Shown: positions 1 to 10,990 of the stretch, in pieces
Numbering within the stretch: position 1 is the stretch's first letter
Layout of the letters: the number at the start of each line of letters is the position of its first letter
Source of the DNA: Guadua angustifolia
Lineage: Eukaryota; Streptophyta; Magnoliopsida; Poales; Poaceae
DNA length: 64,000 bases
Assembly: GCA_036346375.1 (NCBI GenBank)
Contig: CM070517.1
Span: forward strand, 45,232,200-45,296,199
Direction: 5' to 3'
The notes under the pieces: generated by a model
What the model was told of the DNA's origin: nothing
Databases searched by the model: none
The model's input: only the letters and a program-made list of their open reading frames with translations
Made by a program: the position numbers and the translations under genes

Positions 1-328
1 CATTTGAAGACGTGGATGATTCAAATAGATCTTGAAGCTTTATCCATATCTCATGAGCGCTCTTGAGTTCGCATATGCTATCAAAAATTTCATCGCTCAC
101 AACCCAAAATAATATGTTAGTAGCTTGAGCGTCGAGATGTAGGCATTTCATCTCTCCTTCAGTTGGATCAACTTCATTCAATGGAGACGAAAAGCCAACA
201 TCTACAATCCACCATATTTGGGGGCTCATGGATTTAAAATGAATAGTCATAAGAGATTTCCATAAAGCATAATTTGAGCTATCTAATACAAGTAGATCAT
301 TTGAGTGCTCTATTCCTCTAGTCGACAT
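1..328 (-). CDS. Copia retrotransposon gag, N-terminal part, cut by window edge
   Basis: An open frame starts at ATG (326-328) and runs without a stop to the left edge, about 109 codons. The protein has the N-terminal gag pattern of plant Copia elements (DUF4219 followed by UBN2): an early L-D-S-x-N-Y-x-x-W-K block near residues 19-26 and an A-H-E-I-W-x-K-L block near residue 94. In the family, gag packages element RNA. It lies 45 bp inside a primer-binding site and LTR on the same strand, the order expected at the 5' end of a Copia element. The rest of gag and pol would lie left of the window. The intact frame suggests a fairly recent element; activity cannot be judged. Confidence 0.8.
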   Translation of the reverse strand, partial: MSTRGIEHSNDLLVLDSSNYALWKSLMTIHFKSMSPQIWWIVDVGFSSPLNEVDPTEGEMKCLHLDAQATNILFWVVSDEIFDSICELKSAHEIWIKLQDLFESSTSSN

Positions 329-372
329 TTTTAACTCTCTAGACGGTTAAGTCTAATAAAATGAGAGCCCTA

Positions 373-384
373 GCTCTGATACCA
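373..384 (-). other. Primer-binding site (initiator tRNA-Met type)
   Basis: On the minus strand this reads TGGTATCAGAGC, the classical plant Copia primer-binding site complementary to the 3' end of initiator tRNA-Met. It sits two bases from the LTR end at 387, which fixes the element's orientation and its 5' LTR. Confidence 0.85.
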
Positions 385-386
385 AT

Positions 387-2930
387 TGAAAGGACAGGTG
401 ATGTCGCCTAGAGGGGGGTGAATAGGCGAATTACAATTTTACAATTTAACATGCAGCGGAAATAAAACACCCAAAGTTTTCAGTCCGGAGTGTCTGGGGA
501 TTTTATCCGGATACTCCGGTATAAATGTCCGGACTATCCGGGGTAATTGTGCGGATACTCCGGATTGGAGGCCTCTGGATGAAATTTGAAATTCCTCCAA
601 CTTTTAAACAATCTACTTGAACACAAAGATGATAAACACTAGCAGGAACCTAGATCAAGTAGATGCCTAGCGAGAAACTCAATAATCAAATAGATCGGGC
701 AATTTCAAGATTCAAAATCAAATACTAAAGCAAGAACAAAAGTAAGCAAACTTAGAGACAATGATTTTTCACCGAAGTTCGGATCCTTGAGGATCCTCGT
801 CTCCGTTGAGGCGGCTCACACACTTGAGTTGGAGTCTCTTTCAACCCTCTTACTCCGGTGTTGCACAAATGCACTCGCGGTTTCAACTCCTTTGGCGCTT
901 GAGCCGGGGTCTCTTTCAACACTCTTCCTCCGGTGTTGCACAAATGCACTCACCGGTCTTCACTTCTTGATTCCTTCCCTTGCGGCGGAATCCAACCTTC
1001 ACAAACTTCCTCGGCCAACCACACGAAGAACCGGTGGCTCGTAGGTGACCTCCTAGCCGTCTAGGAGTCCTCAACCTCAAAGAGTAACAAATGCTCACGA
1101 AGAACAAGCTTGGAGATGAAATCAAGTGCTCAAACAACTCAAATCCACTCAATCTAACACCTCACTCCTCAAACCCTTCCCAACCCTTCTCTCAAAGGGA
1201 TCACTTAGATCTAAGGGTAAAGAGGTGTTTAGGGGCTCAAGAACAAGAGGAGAACACCTCAAACCACTGGAATAACGGCCACCTTTCAAATGGGGAGGAT
1301 GGGGCTTTAAATAGAGGTCTCCAAGCAACTAGCCGTTGAAGCTGCAAAAGTCCGGACTATCCGGACATATAGTCCGGAGTATCCGGACTTAAGGTGACTT
1401 GGAGGCGAACCGAGAGGGTTAACCCGGAGTGTCCGGACTAAATCCCCAGATATTCCGGACATTTACCCCGGAGTGTCCGGACTAAATGTCCGGATACTCC
1501 GGATTGAACAAGAAATGACTGAAAACGAGCATAACTTTTGATTCCGAACTCCGATTTAAGTGATTTTGGACTCTATTGAAAGCTAAGAACAAGGGCTACA
1601 CAACCAACAAGGTCTCACTACCCAAATCTTAAAGGATAAATCCAGATTTCACCAAGAATCCAAGAGAGACCTACAATTCTCACTTTCCCAGCAACACCAA
1701 TACCACACTCTCTAAATTTCACAAGGATGAATCATTTGAGCACTTGACACATCTAAAAGTCATTCAATGGAGCATCCTCTTAATAGTACGGCAATCCTTA
1801 GACTCAAATTCAAACGAGAAATCTAAGTCTTACATTCAATCCGCATGCCGTCTTCTTTCTTAACGTCGGTGCATGAAGACCTTCACCTTATAGTTGATGA
1901 CATCTTCGCCTTGTCTAACTTGACTCGATTCACCTCATGAGACTCTCGTCCTATCAACCTTGACTTGATCATCATCTCTGACGATCTCCACGCCAAGTCG
2001 ATCTTGACTTAGTCCTCAACTCTTGGTGACACCGCCGTCTTGTTGACCTCGGCTTAACGATCATACTCCAAGATATCTTGGTCATCATACACACACGGGA
2101 TCTAATTCTTTTCAAGTCACTCATGAAAGACATTAGTCCCAAAAGCTCAATAGATGTGAATAAATTGATATTTGTGAGCAATTAAGTACCACAAGTGTTT
2201 CATATAAAGAAGCATAATATAACTGGAAACACTTGACATAAAAGATATTCTCTACTAAGTACATCATGATGAATATGTAATTGATCTATATGCACTAGAG
2301 AGATAATTGCGATATGATGAATCAATTAAATCATGGCAAGGATCACAGTCTTTACTTAAATGAAGCACATGATAAAATATACACGAATTGTACATGTGCA
2401 AATAATACTTGGAACAAGAGTAAATATGTGATCCAACTCTAGATTAAACTTCACTAAGAGAGGTGCATGAGAAGATACACAACTAAGACATACATGCACC
2501 AAGTCAATCTATAGCAATGTGAAGTTTAACTCTAGTTAATACATGCATACTAAAAGCAAAGCACATAATGAACTCAAATGAATATATATGCACAAATAAA
2601 TATGACATGAAACAATGTGCATATATATAATCAACATGTTACTTGGAGTTCACTATGCATTTGCACAAAAGGAATGCAATAACAAATATAGAATAGATAC
2701 CAAAATTGCATACCTTAACTTTGCTTAACCATTCCACTTGATTTTCCTCTAAATAGATGAGACTAATACTCAACTTAGCAATAAACATGTTAGTCTCATA
2801 GCAATATAATCATATTAGAGGTTTGTCATTTGTTAAGCACTAAGTTAAGCATTTACTCAATTACATAGATTGTCATTATATCGTTTGTCATTAATCACCA
2901 AAATAACATAAGTGCCTAGATGCACTTTCG
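387..2930 (-). mobile_element. Copia LTR, about 2.5 kb, minus orientation
   Basis: The boundary at 387 starts TGAAAGGACAGG. The other end is TGCACTTTCG, where the expected terminal CA is mutated to CG. It is the same family as the solo LTR at 16562-19165: both carry the GCCTAGAGGGGG-type end, TCCGGA-rich clusters and an internal tandem duplication containing the block GTGCATTTGTGCAACACCGG (here at 845-960, reverse strand). A PBS and gag lie on its left, so it acts as the 5' LTR of the element leaving the window. Short ORFs inside it are incidental. Confidence 0.8.
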
Positions 2931-3740
2931 GACTCCTCTTTTAACCGGGATCCACTTCTTGGCGCCCATCACCCCATGATGCCGTCTTTATCCACGTTCT
3001 CATCATCTCATCCATCTTTGGACCTAACTTAATCACAACTCATAAAATAGTTAGTCCAAGATGCACGGTTATCTCAATTATCTCTTGCACTCCATTAACA
3101 CATAATGGATGCCTTTAGATCAATTGAGCACAACCTAAATCAATTGAATGATTTAAGTATGTCTTAAGTACAATAATGCAACTCATGCTTTATTATACTT
3201 AAGAACTATTCATTGTCCTCAATTAATCACGGAACACCATCAACACATGATGAAGTGTTCTTTAATGATTACTAAGACAAATGAACTCAATTTAAATTAT
3301 CATTTAAATTGATATGAGTATATATTAACTACTCAAGTTTTCATATACTCATGTATTTAGTTTCTTTGTCTTGATCCTTATATGTGTCAATAAGAATTAG
3401 ATCAATACAAAGAGACTTTCAAGTCAAACTATAAACTCCCCCTAAGTGTGTGCATCCATGTGATATATGGATTGGGAAACATGATGCACGTTTTGTGGTT
3501 AATACAATGGGGACGTTCATACTTTAACTTGAATCCAAAGTATGCAATTTATACTAGAATGAATACGCAAACATACCTTGGGTTTTCCATTTTTCAATGC
3601 GATGAGACTAATCAAAGATATTCTAAATAAACAAGTTAGTCTCGATATAAGATTTGTCATTAATAGCAAAATCACATTAATGGATAATCTCAATATTAGA
3701 TTTGTCATTAACACCAAAACCATAACTAATGAAGGTTGAA
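2931..3740 (-). mobile_element. Probable 3' internal remnant of a related Copia element
   Basis: This AT-rich stretch has no usable ORF. Read on the minus strand it has a polypurine run (CTTAGGGGGAGTTT, near 3434-3447) and, right against the LTR end, a second purine run (AAAAGAGGAGTC). Both resemble polypurine tracts that precede a 3' LTR. Blocks near 3600-3720 (GATGAGACTAATC, GATTTGTCATTAA) echo the adjoining LTR. It is most likely the 3' internal end of another copy sharing the LTR at 387-2930. The alternative is unrelated flanking DNA with chance purine runs. Confidence 0.45.
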
Positions 3741-3741
3741 C

Positions 3742-4275
3742 TTACATGGTGTTTTCTGGTTCACCTTCATGAGCTTTGGCGTCATAGCCGGTGAAGTCAG
3801 TGATGGCTAGGTACGCCAGAGACATAGAGACGAGTAAGCCGGCAAAGACGAGAGGGTCATCTGAGAAAAGCAACGAACCGTCGGCGCAGTGGACCACCGC
3901 CGAAGCGGAGAAGAGCGCGGCGCTGAGGGCGGTGGCGATCTAGAAGACGTGGAGGTGCAAAGGCTGGGTGGCGGCAGTGGCCCCTTTCTCCGAGGCGACT
4001 GACCACGCGGCTATGGCATGCGCGACGAAGTGGGCGGCGAGGAAGGCGGACTCCACAGCGCGCCATGGCGTGCTCGGCAAGAGGAAGAACGCGAGCGCAT
4101 GGAGGACGGCGGACGCCCCGAGCGCGACCGCATAGCGACGCAATGGTCCGAATGGCGGTGGCCAGCGGAAGACCTTGTGTTGGGAAGCCCCGTGTCCCTG
4201 GCGGTGGATGACGAGGACGAGTGAGGCGACGAGGAAGACAAGGTCGATGGCACCGAGGAGCTCGTCTGCGGGCAT
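3742..4275 (-). pseudogene. ABC transporter C-family (ABCC/MRP) N-terminal gene fragment
   Basis: From ATG (4273-4275) to a TAA at 3742-3744 there are 178 codons in one frame, interrupted by an in-frame TAG at 3940-3942 (codon 112), where a TGG Trp codon would fit the surrounding hydrophobic sequence. The product is a series of hydrophobic helices separated by short basic loops (R-W-P-P-P-F-G-x-L-R-R-Y near residue 40; W-R-A-V-E near residue 75). I judge this to be the N-terminal TMD0 region of plant ABCC transporters, based on remembered family character and not on a search. No transporter core or ATPase domain follows: the homology stops where Copia-like DNA begins. GC content is far above both flanks. 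It is probably a transposon-captured fragment, given the Helitron terminus at 4536. Confidence 0.55.
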
Positions 4276-4513
4276 GGTGAGAGGAAGAGGAACGCGAGCT
4301 GGTAATATAAATTGCAAAAAGGGATAAAAATGATTGATTGATTTTTGAGATTGGTAATATATATTGTTACGTACAATATATTTGGTTTTAATTCATACCG
4401 GAGAAGGAACCATAAAAACTTTTGTAATCGGGAGAAATAGATGTTTGATCTTGTAACACAATTTTCTTTTATTACTTGATCTTTATGTTTCGTTACCAAT
4501 TTTATTTTTCATA

Positions 4514-4536
4514 GCAACGCACGGGCATTGATCTAG
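4514..4536 (+). mobile_element. Helitron 3' terminus
   Basis: The stretch GCAACGCACGGGCA followed by nine-odd bases and CTAG then T matches the 3' end of the Helitron family seen complete at 7168-7392 and again at 20224. The matching 5' TCTCTACT end was not found upstream, so the element is truncated or its 5' end is diverged. The ABCC fragment lies just inside this terminus. Confidence 0.6.
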
Positions 4537-5437
4537 TATGACAAAATATATGTATTTGTTGTTGTCACTTGGGCAAGCTTGGCACAAAAGACTACTACAT
4601 AGTACACATTAAGCTAATTGGGAAGCTTGGCTAGAATGGCAACTGCAAATCAAATCATATTACAAATAAAGCTGCTGGTAGCGTGTGTTTTCTGGTTCCA
4701 TGATGGATGCCATACGTATGCTGTTTCCTTTGAAATTAAAATAATAAATGTTGTTTCTCAGTTCATGTAATGTATGTACACCGTCTGTTTGTACTCCTAT
4801 TTTTTTATGAGGCCAAGCAATGAATGTTATCAATTCCAGGAATGTCTTCTGTGTTCAGGAATCAAAGGTTTCGACCACATCCATCATGCCTAACCTGCAA
4901 ATAACCTGGAAAAAAATCCATCGTGCCTAACCTGCAAGTAACAACAAATGAGTTAGCACAGAAACCCTTCAAGCCCTATCGAAGGGGCACCCGTCTCTTC
5001 GTGACAAGTATAGCTATTTAAACAGGAGCCAACAAGAAGAGAATGTTTTTGTAGGATCTCAATATCAATGGCACAGTACAGGCACTAACACGGAATGAAT
5101 TAAACATTAAGTTGATAGGCGATTGCAATTAATTAAAGCATCAAGCTTACAGCAGAAGCAGGACCATATCAAATCCACTCTAGGCACAGCCATCGTTGTT
5201 AGAAGCTGTAACGCAAGTTTACAAAAGAGTGGCACCACAATCACCTAATGCCACTAAATGACAATTGAACGCAAAATGCACCATGAACTACCTCTAAATG
5301 AATCTAAACCTGTTCTCCATTGCAAAAGGTATCGACCATGCACACGGGCAGCAAAAAGAGTCCTTATGCTTTGAAAGATCAAGTGCTCAGAATTTGTTGG
5401 ACCGGGAAGTCAGTCTGCTTGCAACACAGTGAGGGCT
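4537..5437. other. Intergenic; 3' flank of the CDCA7-like gene
   Basis: No coding sequence is supported. A short duplicated block (AACCTGCAA with CATCCATC-type neighbours, about 4875-4940) is the only local structure seen. The part next to 5437 should hold the 3' UTR and poly(A) site of the minus-strand gene. Confidence 0.5.
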
Positions 5438-8400
5438 TCATTCAGTCAACTTCCTCTTCTTTGGCGCTGGCTTAGATGGAGTGACACACCCAATGTCCTG
5501 ATTATTAGCTTGACTATCCAAAGAATCAGATGTCACCACAGACTCGCTCCTGCTATCGTCCTTGTAGCCACCTGCAGGATTCTTCACTTGGTGGTCAGTT
5601 CCTTTGTTCTGGTCAACTTTGCTGCTCATTTCTACATCCTGCAGTCCCCGCTTGACAACCAGAGCATTTTCATAAATGGATGAGGTTTCTGATTTGGTAG
5701 ATGGCAACTTGTTCGAGGAGTCAGCTGGGCTTGAATCTGCTGAGTTGGCTGATGATCGCCGTGTTTCAATGAGATAGTGTGCCACAGATTTGTAACCAAG
5801 GCTTACAACCTGCAGGAAGGAACACACCTGTTTCCTCAGAACGGTCGGAGCAATAACAAAATGAAATATGCACACTGGAGTTTTAGAACCCCACTTAATG
5901 ATCATGACTTTGACTTGCTGTGATGCGGTCCACTATTAAGTTTTCTTCCCACTTTTGATTACAAACTAACTACAATGAATGAATGTCAAAACACTTTTAC
6001 TTCAAATGGCATTTCGTCCTTTCCACTTCTAAAAGGATATGTATTTCAGTATTTATACCTTTCTATATACACAACCAGTAGGGAACCATCCTTTCTTAGT
6101 TCTGCAGATACTGCAATTGCAAATTCCGCGACAAACTGGACATATCCAATTAGGATTCTTCTTAGCTTCTAGCACATTCTCACCATATCTGCATTAATTA
6201 TAAAATGTCAATCCAAAAATGACAACTAAATGAAAATGGCAGAGCCACAGGGGAAACAGAGCTCTATGGTAGGTTTTGGAAGTTTAGATATATGTAGTCT
6301 GTTTTAACATTTCAATAACAAAAATGGAGGGAAAATTTTCTATTTGTCAATAGCAAAGACTTATTGCTGAAAGTTTTACACTTTGATGACTCAATACCAG
6401 TAAAAACTAAAGACTAGGGGATTTTTCAATTAATAGAACTCAAGATCAAATTCCCCAAACCTCCATGTTTGCATGCCAAAAGCTTTCAAAAATTCAGAAC
6501 ACTTGAACATTAGGAATTCTATTTTGTTCCTGTAACATGAGTACTGTCAACCTTTTTATGCTAAAAGATGCAGATGTAAACTTATAACAAAAGGATGGAA
6601 TTTTGTTGCAAGCCATACACTATCATAAACAACGCCACCCTTAAATATCAGCAACAAAGAAGTATGACCACAATCCATTAATGTAAACATCTTAAAAGAT
6701 TGGTAACAAAGATGCCACGAAAGGGTGCATGTTCAGTCTATTAATGTAAAATACTGTGTTTCCTTTTCTCAAGCAACAAAACGAATGTTCAATTGAGAGA
6801 GTTGAAAAAACTCGCCTCATGTACAAACAATCTCCACAGAACTGCCCTTGGACAATCTGACATTTACAGCAGCTTGTATGATGACCAAGAGTTTTCTGTC
6901 TGTATCATCGAAGCATTAAACAATTATGTCAAAGTTGAACAAAGATGAAGAACAATAAATATGTTACTGGACTGTACATCAGGCATCCTTAATCTTTTAT
7001 TACATGTACAACGCATCATAAATCATGACTACAATAACTTCCATATCATGAATCACGAAAAAACTCTGAATAAGACTAACAATAACTTGGCATGCACCCA
7101 GTTAAAATAAAGTAAATATGATTCTTATGTAGAAGGTATGTGCTTTAGGCTAAATTTAATCTTGAAACTAGTCATGTGCCCGTGCGTTGCAACGAAAACT
7201 CAATTTGCGATAAAAAGTTTATTTGCAAAGAGCACTAACAGTGGCAAAGGTAGGTAATTAAAGAGCAGTGGCGAAGGTAGGTAATTTTGATGAAGTGATG
7301 TGGGCAAAAGTGGGTAATTAAAGAGCAGTGGCAAAGGTGGGTAATTTTGATGAAGTGACGTGGGAAGAAACTCTCACTTTATATAGTAGAGATTTTCTCC
7401 TCTCTTTACTGTAAGAATAGCACACAGCTTTTTTTACCTTACAATGACAATTAACATTATTACGTATAAGCATGGCCTAGCAAAGGAACCTGTATAAAAA
7501 TTACAGCATTTTCAAATAGTACATCCAGGATAACTTACCGACATTGATGACAGGTTTGGCCCCTCACTTGATCATAGATGTGCTTACCGTCTTGGCCATA
7601 ACCATCCACAAAGAGAGTCCAGGGCGCCTCACATGTACCTAAAAGCTTATCATGCTCTTCAGTGTAAACTTCTTCCTTCGATCCTTCCCCAATTAAATCA
7701 AAACTTCGACCTACAAGATCCTTATCCTTTTTGGCGCGACTTTCACAATAGCTAACTGGATCCAAGCTCTTCAACCTAAATTAAAAATGAGTTAATCAGA
7801 AGATTCTTATTTTGTCATGAAAGGAACCCACAGTAAAGGCTCAAGAGTGAAGGAAATGAATATCAACCAACTAGCTTAAACTTAATCAACATGTAAACTC
7901 TTCTTCATGTATAGAAGAAAGTAAAACTACTGAATTTGAACTTGTGGCATATACTGAAGTGTAAATATCCCATAAGAAAGTAACACATTTTTAAGAAACT
8001 AAGAATCCTAGGTACCAATTTTAGAATGCCTACTGGAAAGGCATTATGTTACGACCATCTTGAACATTTCGAAGATTATGCAAGTTAATCACAGAGTTCA
8101 GATATGTGGCTACGTGAAGTGGAGGAAACGAAAGAAAGAACGACCATGTTCAACCATATCCATTAATGTGCAAGGGACACGCACAAGATAAAAGGAGAAA
8201 TGTATGGAGGAAAGAATTAAAAGGGGAGATAATACTGCCAAAATTAATGAAGATGAGAGCTTTAATGCTGAAATGAACAGGCAGGAAGGTAAGTGTGTGG
8301 AGGTAAGTAGTAAAAGGCGAGATAATACTACCAAAATTACATGAACAAGAACAGAAAGGTCTTAGTCATACGGCCAGAAATGAGATAGCATGAGAACTAA

Positions 8401-8969
8401 GCTACAAAAGATTACTTGAACAATAGATGCATGTAGACACACAAGAACAAAACTGCATAAAAGAACAGATTTTTGCAGCAGCACACATACAAATTTACCA
8501 ACGTATCAAAAATTAAGAGTGGTCCGTGCAAGAATCTAAGAAAAGGAACAAGATGGAAGCTTTGGCCAAGAAGATCCGCGCCGAACCTGAGGGACCGTCG
8601 CGCGGGCGACGGGGAGGCGGGCTTCGCACTGTGAGGGCCGGCGGAGCCCAGCGTCTCCGGCTTCCGTCGCCAGCGACCGCGACCGCCGCCGCCGCCGCCG
8701 GCGGCGGTATCGGACTGGTTGAAGCGGTTGGCGAGGTCGCGGATGCCCAGCTTCTGCATGCGCTCCATGTTCTCCCGGATCCTCGCGTCCCTCTCCCGCT
8801 CGTACCCGTCCGCCGCCGCCGCTGCCAGCGGTGACACCGGGGACGGGCTCCTCGGCACCTCCGCCGCCGCAACCGGAACCTTCGGCGGCCGGCCGCACCG
8901 CCTTGGCAACACCGTTGCGGGCTCCTCCGCGGCGGCGGATGCGGCAGCCATGCCCCGGGTGCCCGCCAT
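5438..8969 (-). CDS. CDCA7: CDCA7-like 4CXXC zinc-finger (zf-4CXXC_R1) protein
   Basis: Five exons on the minus strand: 8969-8587, 7775-7539, 6899-6816, 6188-6059, 5809-5438, giving about 401 residues. All splice phases agree. An AT-hook-like GRP motif lies at residues 23-30 and a charged helix with R-I-R-E-N-M-E-R-M at about 56-79, a region conserved in the family. The cysteine-rich 4CXXC domain spans about 190-278, with paired cysteines at 203/206, 217/218/220, 228/231, 251/254, 258/260/263 and 274. The tail is Ser/Asp-rich and ends in a basic nuclear signal (PKKRK). In animals CDCA7 binds DNA through this domain and recruits the HELLS remodeller for DNA methylation maintenance; the plant partner would be DDM1 (inference). 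Intron 3 uses a GC donor. Intron 2 holds a Helitron. The start is the first ATG of the GC-rich exon. Confidence 0.9.
7168..7392 (-). mobile_element. Complete non-autonomous Helitron, 225 bp
   Basis: Read on the minus strand it begins TCTCTACTATATA and ends with the CGCACGGGC block and CTAG, and it sits between A (5') and T (3'), as Helitron insertions do. No TIR or target duplication is present. Inside is a direct repeat of about 75 bp built around AAAGAGCAGTGG and GGTAATTTTGATGAAGTGA. It lies in intron 2 of the CDCA7-like gene. It has no coding capacity, so it depends on an outside RepHel protein. Confidence 0.8.
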
Positions 8970-9783
8970 GGCAATATTGCGGCGGGTGCGGGTTTCTTCC
9001 CCCAGGTGGTGGTGTTGATGTTTTGGGGAGGGAAGCGAAGGGGCGGGACAAAAAGCCGCGAGCGCCCAAACGGTTAGATTTTGGCCAGTGCGGTGGTTTT
9101 AAGCGCAAGCTCACCGGCACGGTGAAGTGACCGCCTCATTTCTTGTGCGTCGTACTCGGGTGACCACCTCGTTCGTGTCCACCGATCTCCCTGACTTGTG
9201 GGCTCACTCTTCTTGAAACCGGATTTGAATTTTTCTTTTTGAATTTTGAACGGATTTCATCCGATTTCAACCGTGGGCAAAACTTTGTTCAAAACAAAAT
9301 TTGAATCCTTAGAATCACGTTACAGAGAGTAGGTTTGTGTTCAACACGACGACGTGGATGGAGGTTATTAGTGGGAGGGTGGGTTCACGTCTTGGCTGAT
9401 ATGTGGGCCCATGTTGAGCTCTCTTTCAATGACGGATGGGTAAGGTTAAATCTACCTTCTCTGGACCCATATGTCAGATACAGTGTTTGTTTTTTCGTTT
9501 GTCCGTGTGTGGCGAGTATGGAGGGAGGGAGTACGTGGATGACAGGACCAGGGAAACGGGGTTCGAGGGAAAAAATACATTTGCTTCTTTTGATTACCTT
9601 ATCACTGACGTGTGGGGTATGTATGGTGCTGATAGTATGGAAATAGTACGATAAAAGTAGACAGTGGTAAGTATGAAAGGCAGTGGCGTACCAGGAAGAG
9701 GAGCGTAGTGGGGGGAGTAGGGCTATAGGAGTACGGGTTATCAGACAGGTAGCTTAGCTATCTGTAGTATAACTATAATATAA
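8970..9783. other. Upstream region of the CDCA7-like gene and intergenic DNA
   Basis: The first 160 bp or so are GC-rich and should hold the 5' UTR and core promoter of the minus-strand gene. No clear TATA box was seen. ORFs in this stretch and antisense to exon 1 follow from high GC content and are not supported as genes. Confidence 0.4.
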
Positions 9784-10017
9784 GAGCATATACTATATGT
9801 CAGTTATCTGTAAGATTATGTCACCTAGAATTTTAGATGATGTGAAGGAGAGAGAAAATTATTGTCTACTATTTAACAGACGGTCTTATAGACAGCTTTT
9901 TATTTTGTGTGCCATTGTACTATATAGACATCTACTGTATGAGTTATTTTTAGTGCTGTCTATAGATGATAGGAGATATATTATAGACAGGTACCATATA
10001 TACCACTGTATATGCTC
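9784..10017. mobile_element. Tourist-like MITE, 234 bp
   Basis: Terminal inverted repeats GAGCATATAC and GTATATGCTC are flanked by TAA at 9781-9783 and 10018-10020. A 3-bp TAA/TTA duplication with short TIRs is the PIF/Harbinger (Tourist) signature. The interior is AT-rich with no coding capacity. Confidence 0.7.
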
Positions 10018-10020
10018 TAA

Positions 10021-10990
10021 GCAGTTTGTACTACTATCGGTCATGGATCCAAATCTAATAGTTGAGGTTCACTTAATTACTTAGTATATATTTTGTAGAG
10101 GTAAATCTGAACTCGTTGTCTAAAAAATGGATGGATGAGATCGTCTGCAGATGCTTAACATGCTGTAACAGTAGCAGTCGCATGTGAAATTCTGGAAATT
10201 GTTTTTGAAATTGAACCAAAGTCTTGCCACCTGTATAGTACAACTAGAAATAGTTTCGAAATTTGCGATCTGAAATTCACATGTTCTTGTGTGAGGGCTT
10301 CACCTGTTGTAGTCGACAAGAGATTCAAAAGCATGGAGTGGAGCACAAGGTTGTGGCCAACAGGAGCATTGATGGAGTGTATACAATAAGGATTTTAGTA
10401 GCATGCTTCTCAACACCAATGGAGTATATACAGTAAGACCATCTTCGTTAGCTTTTTAGCTTGTATACATGTATACTATATCTTATAGCGGGAGAATTTC
10501 GCGAGCGTTGGGCGCATGCCGTACTGCGGCGTCCAGGGAAATGGTACGTCTCGCCGTTCGGTTCTGGCCGTTCGCATCACCCGTTTGTTTCCCGTTCACG
10601 CGTGCCAATGTCGTCTGCTCGTTTCCCTTCGCCGGGGCCGTCGCCTTCCGTTGCTTCACGTCGATTGAAGTAACGACGGTTGATAACGCGTCATCATTTT
10701 CCACTTCTCCCGTTGCGTGTGCATCCGGTCTTCGTTCTTGGCCTCCATCTCGATACTGGTGCTGCCTTTATCGCCACTACGCAACGTGGCGGGAGCCGAT
10801 CCATTGTTAGCTCACCTCGCGTGTTCTGCCGACTGCTCTTATCACGAGGCCCGTTTTTCTTGTTCGTGTCGTCGATGCTTTTCTTGTGCGCATCGCCTGG
10901 CCACTGATAGGGAGAGGGCTTCCATGGCGTGCTTCTTCGTGACGCTTTTTTTGGTTCCCCGTCGTTGTCCCGTTCGGTTCCGATCGTGAG
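10021..10990. other. Intergenic DNA with a GC-richer island
   Basis: Between about 10490 and 10990 GC content rises and short ORFs appear on both strands. None shows a recognisable domain, codon periodicity I could trust, or splice structure. I see nothing I can name. Confidence 0.3.

Noticed and set aside
2250..2265. TCTCTACTA word as a Helitron 5' end for the terminus at 4536
   Set aside because: The same word is present in the other copy of this Copia LTR, so it belongs to the LTR.
9041..9050. E2F-like word GGGCGGGACA upstream of the CDCA7-like gene
   Set aside because: Tempting because animal CDCA7 is E2F-regulated, but the word departs from TTTSSCGC and such words are expected in GC-rich leaders.
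8513..9130. Several long overlapping ORFs on both strands over exon 1 of the CDCA7-like gene
   Set aside because: They result from high GC content. Only the frame starting at 8969 continues through correct splice phases into the zinc-finger exons.
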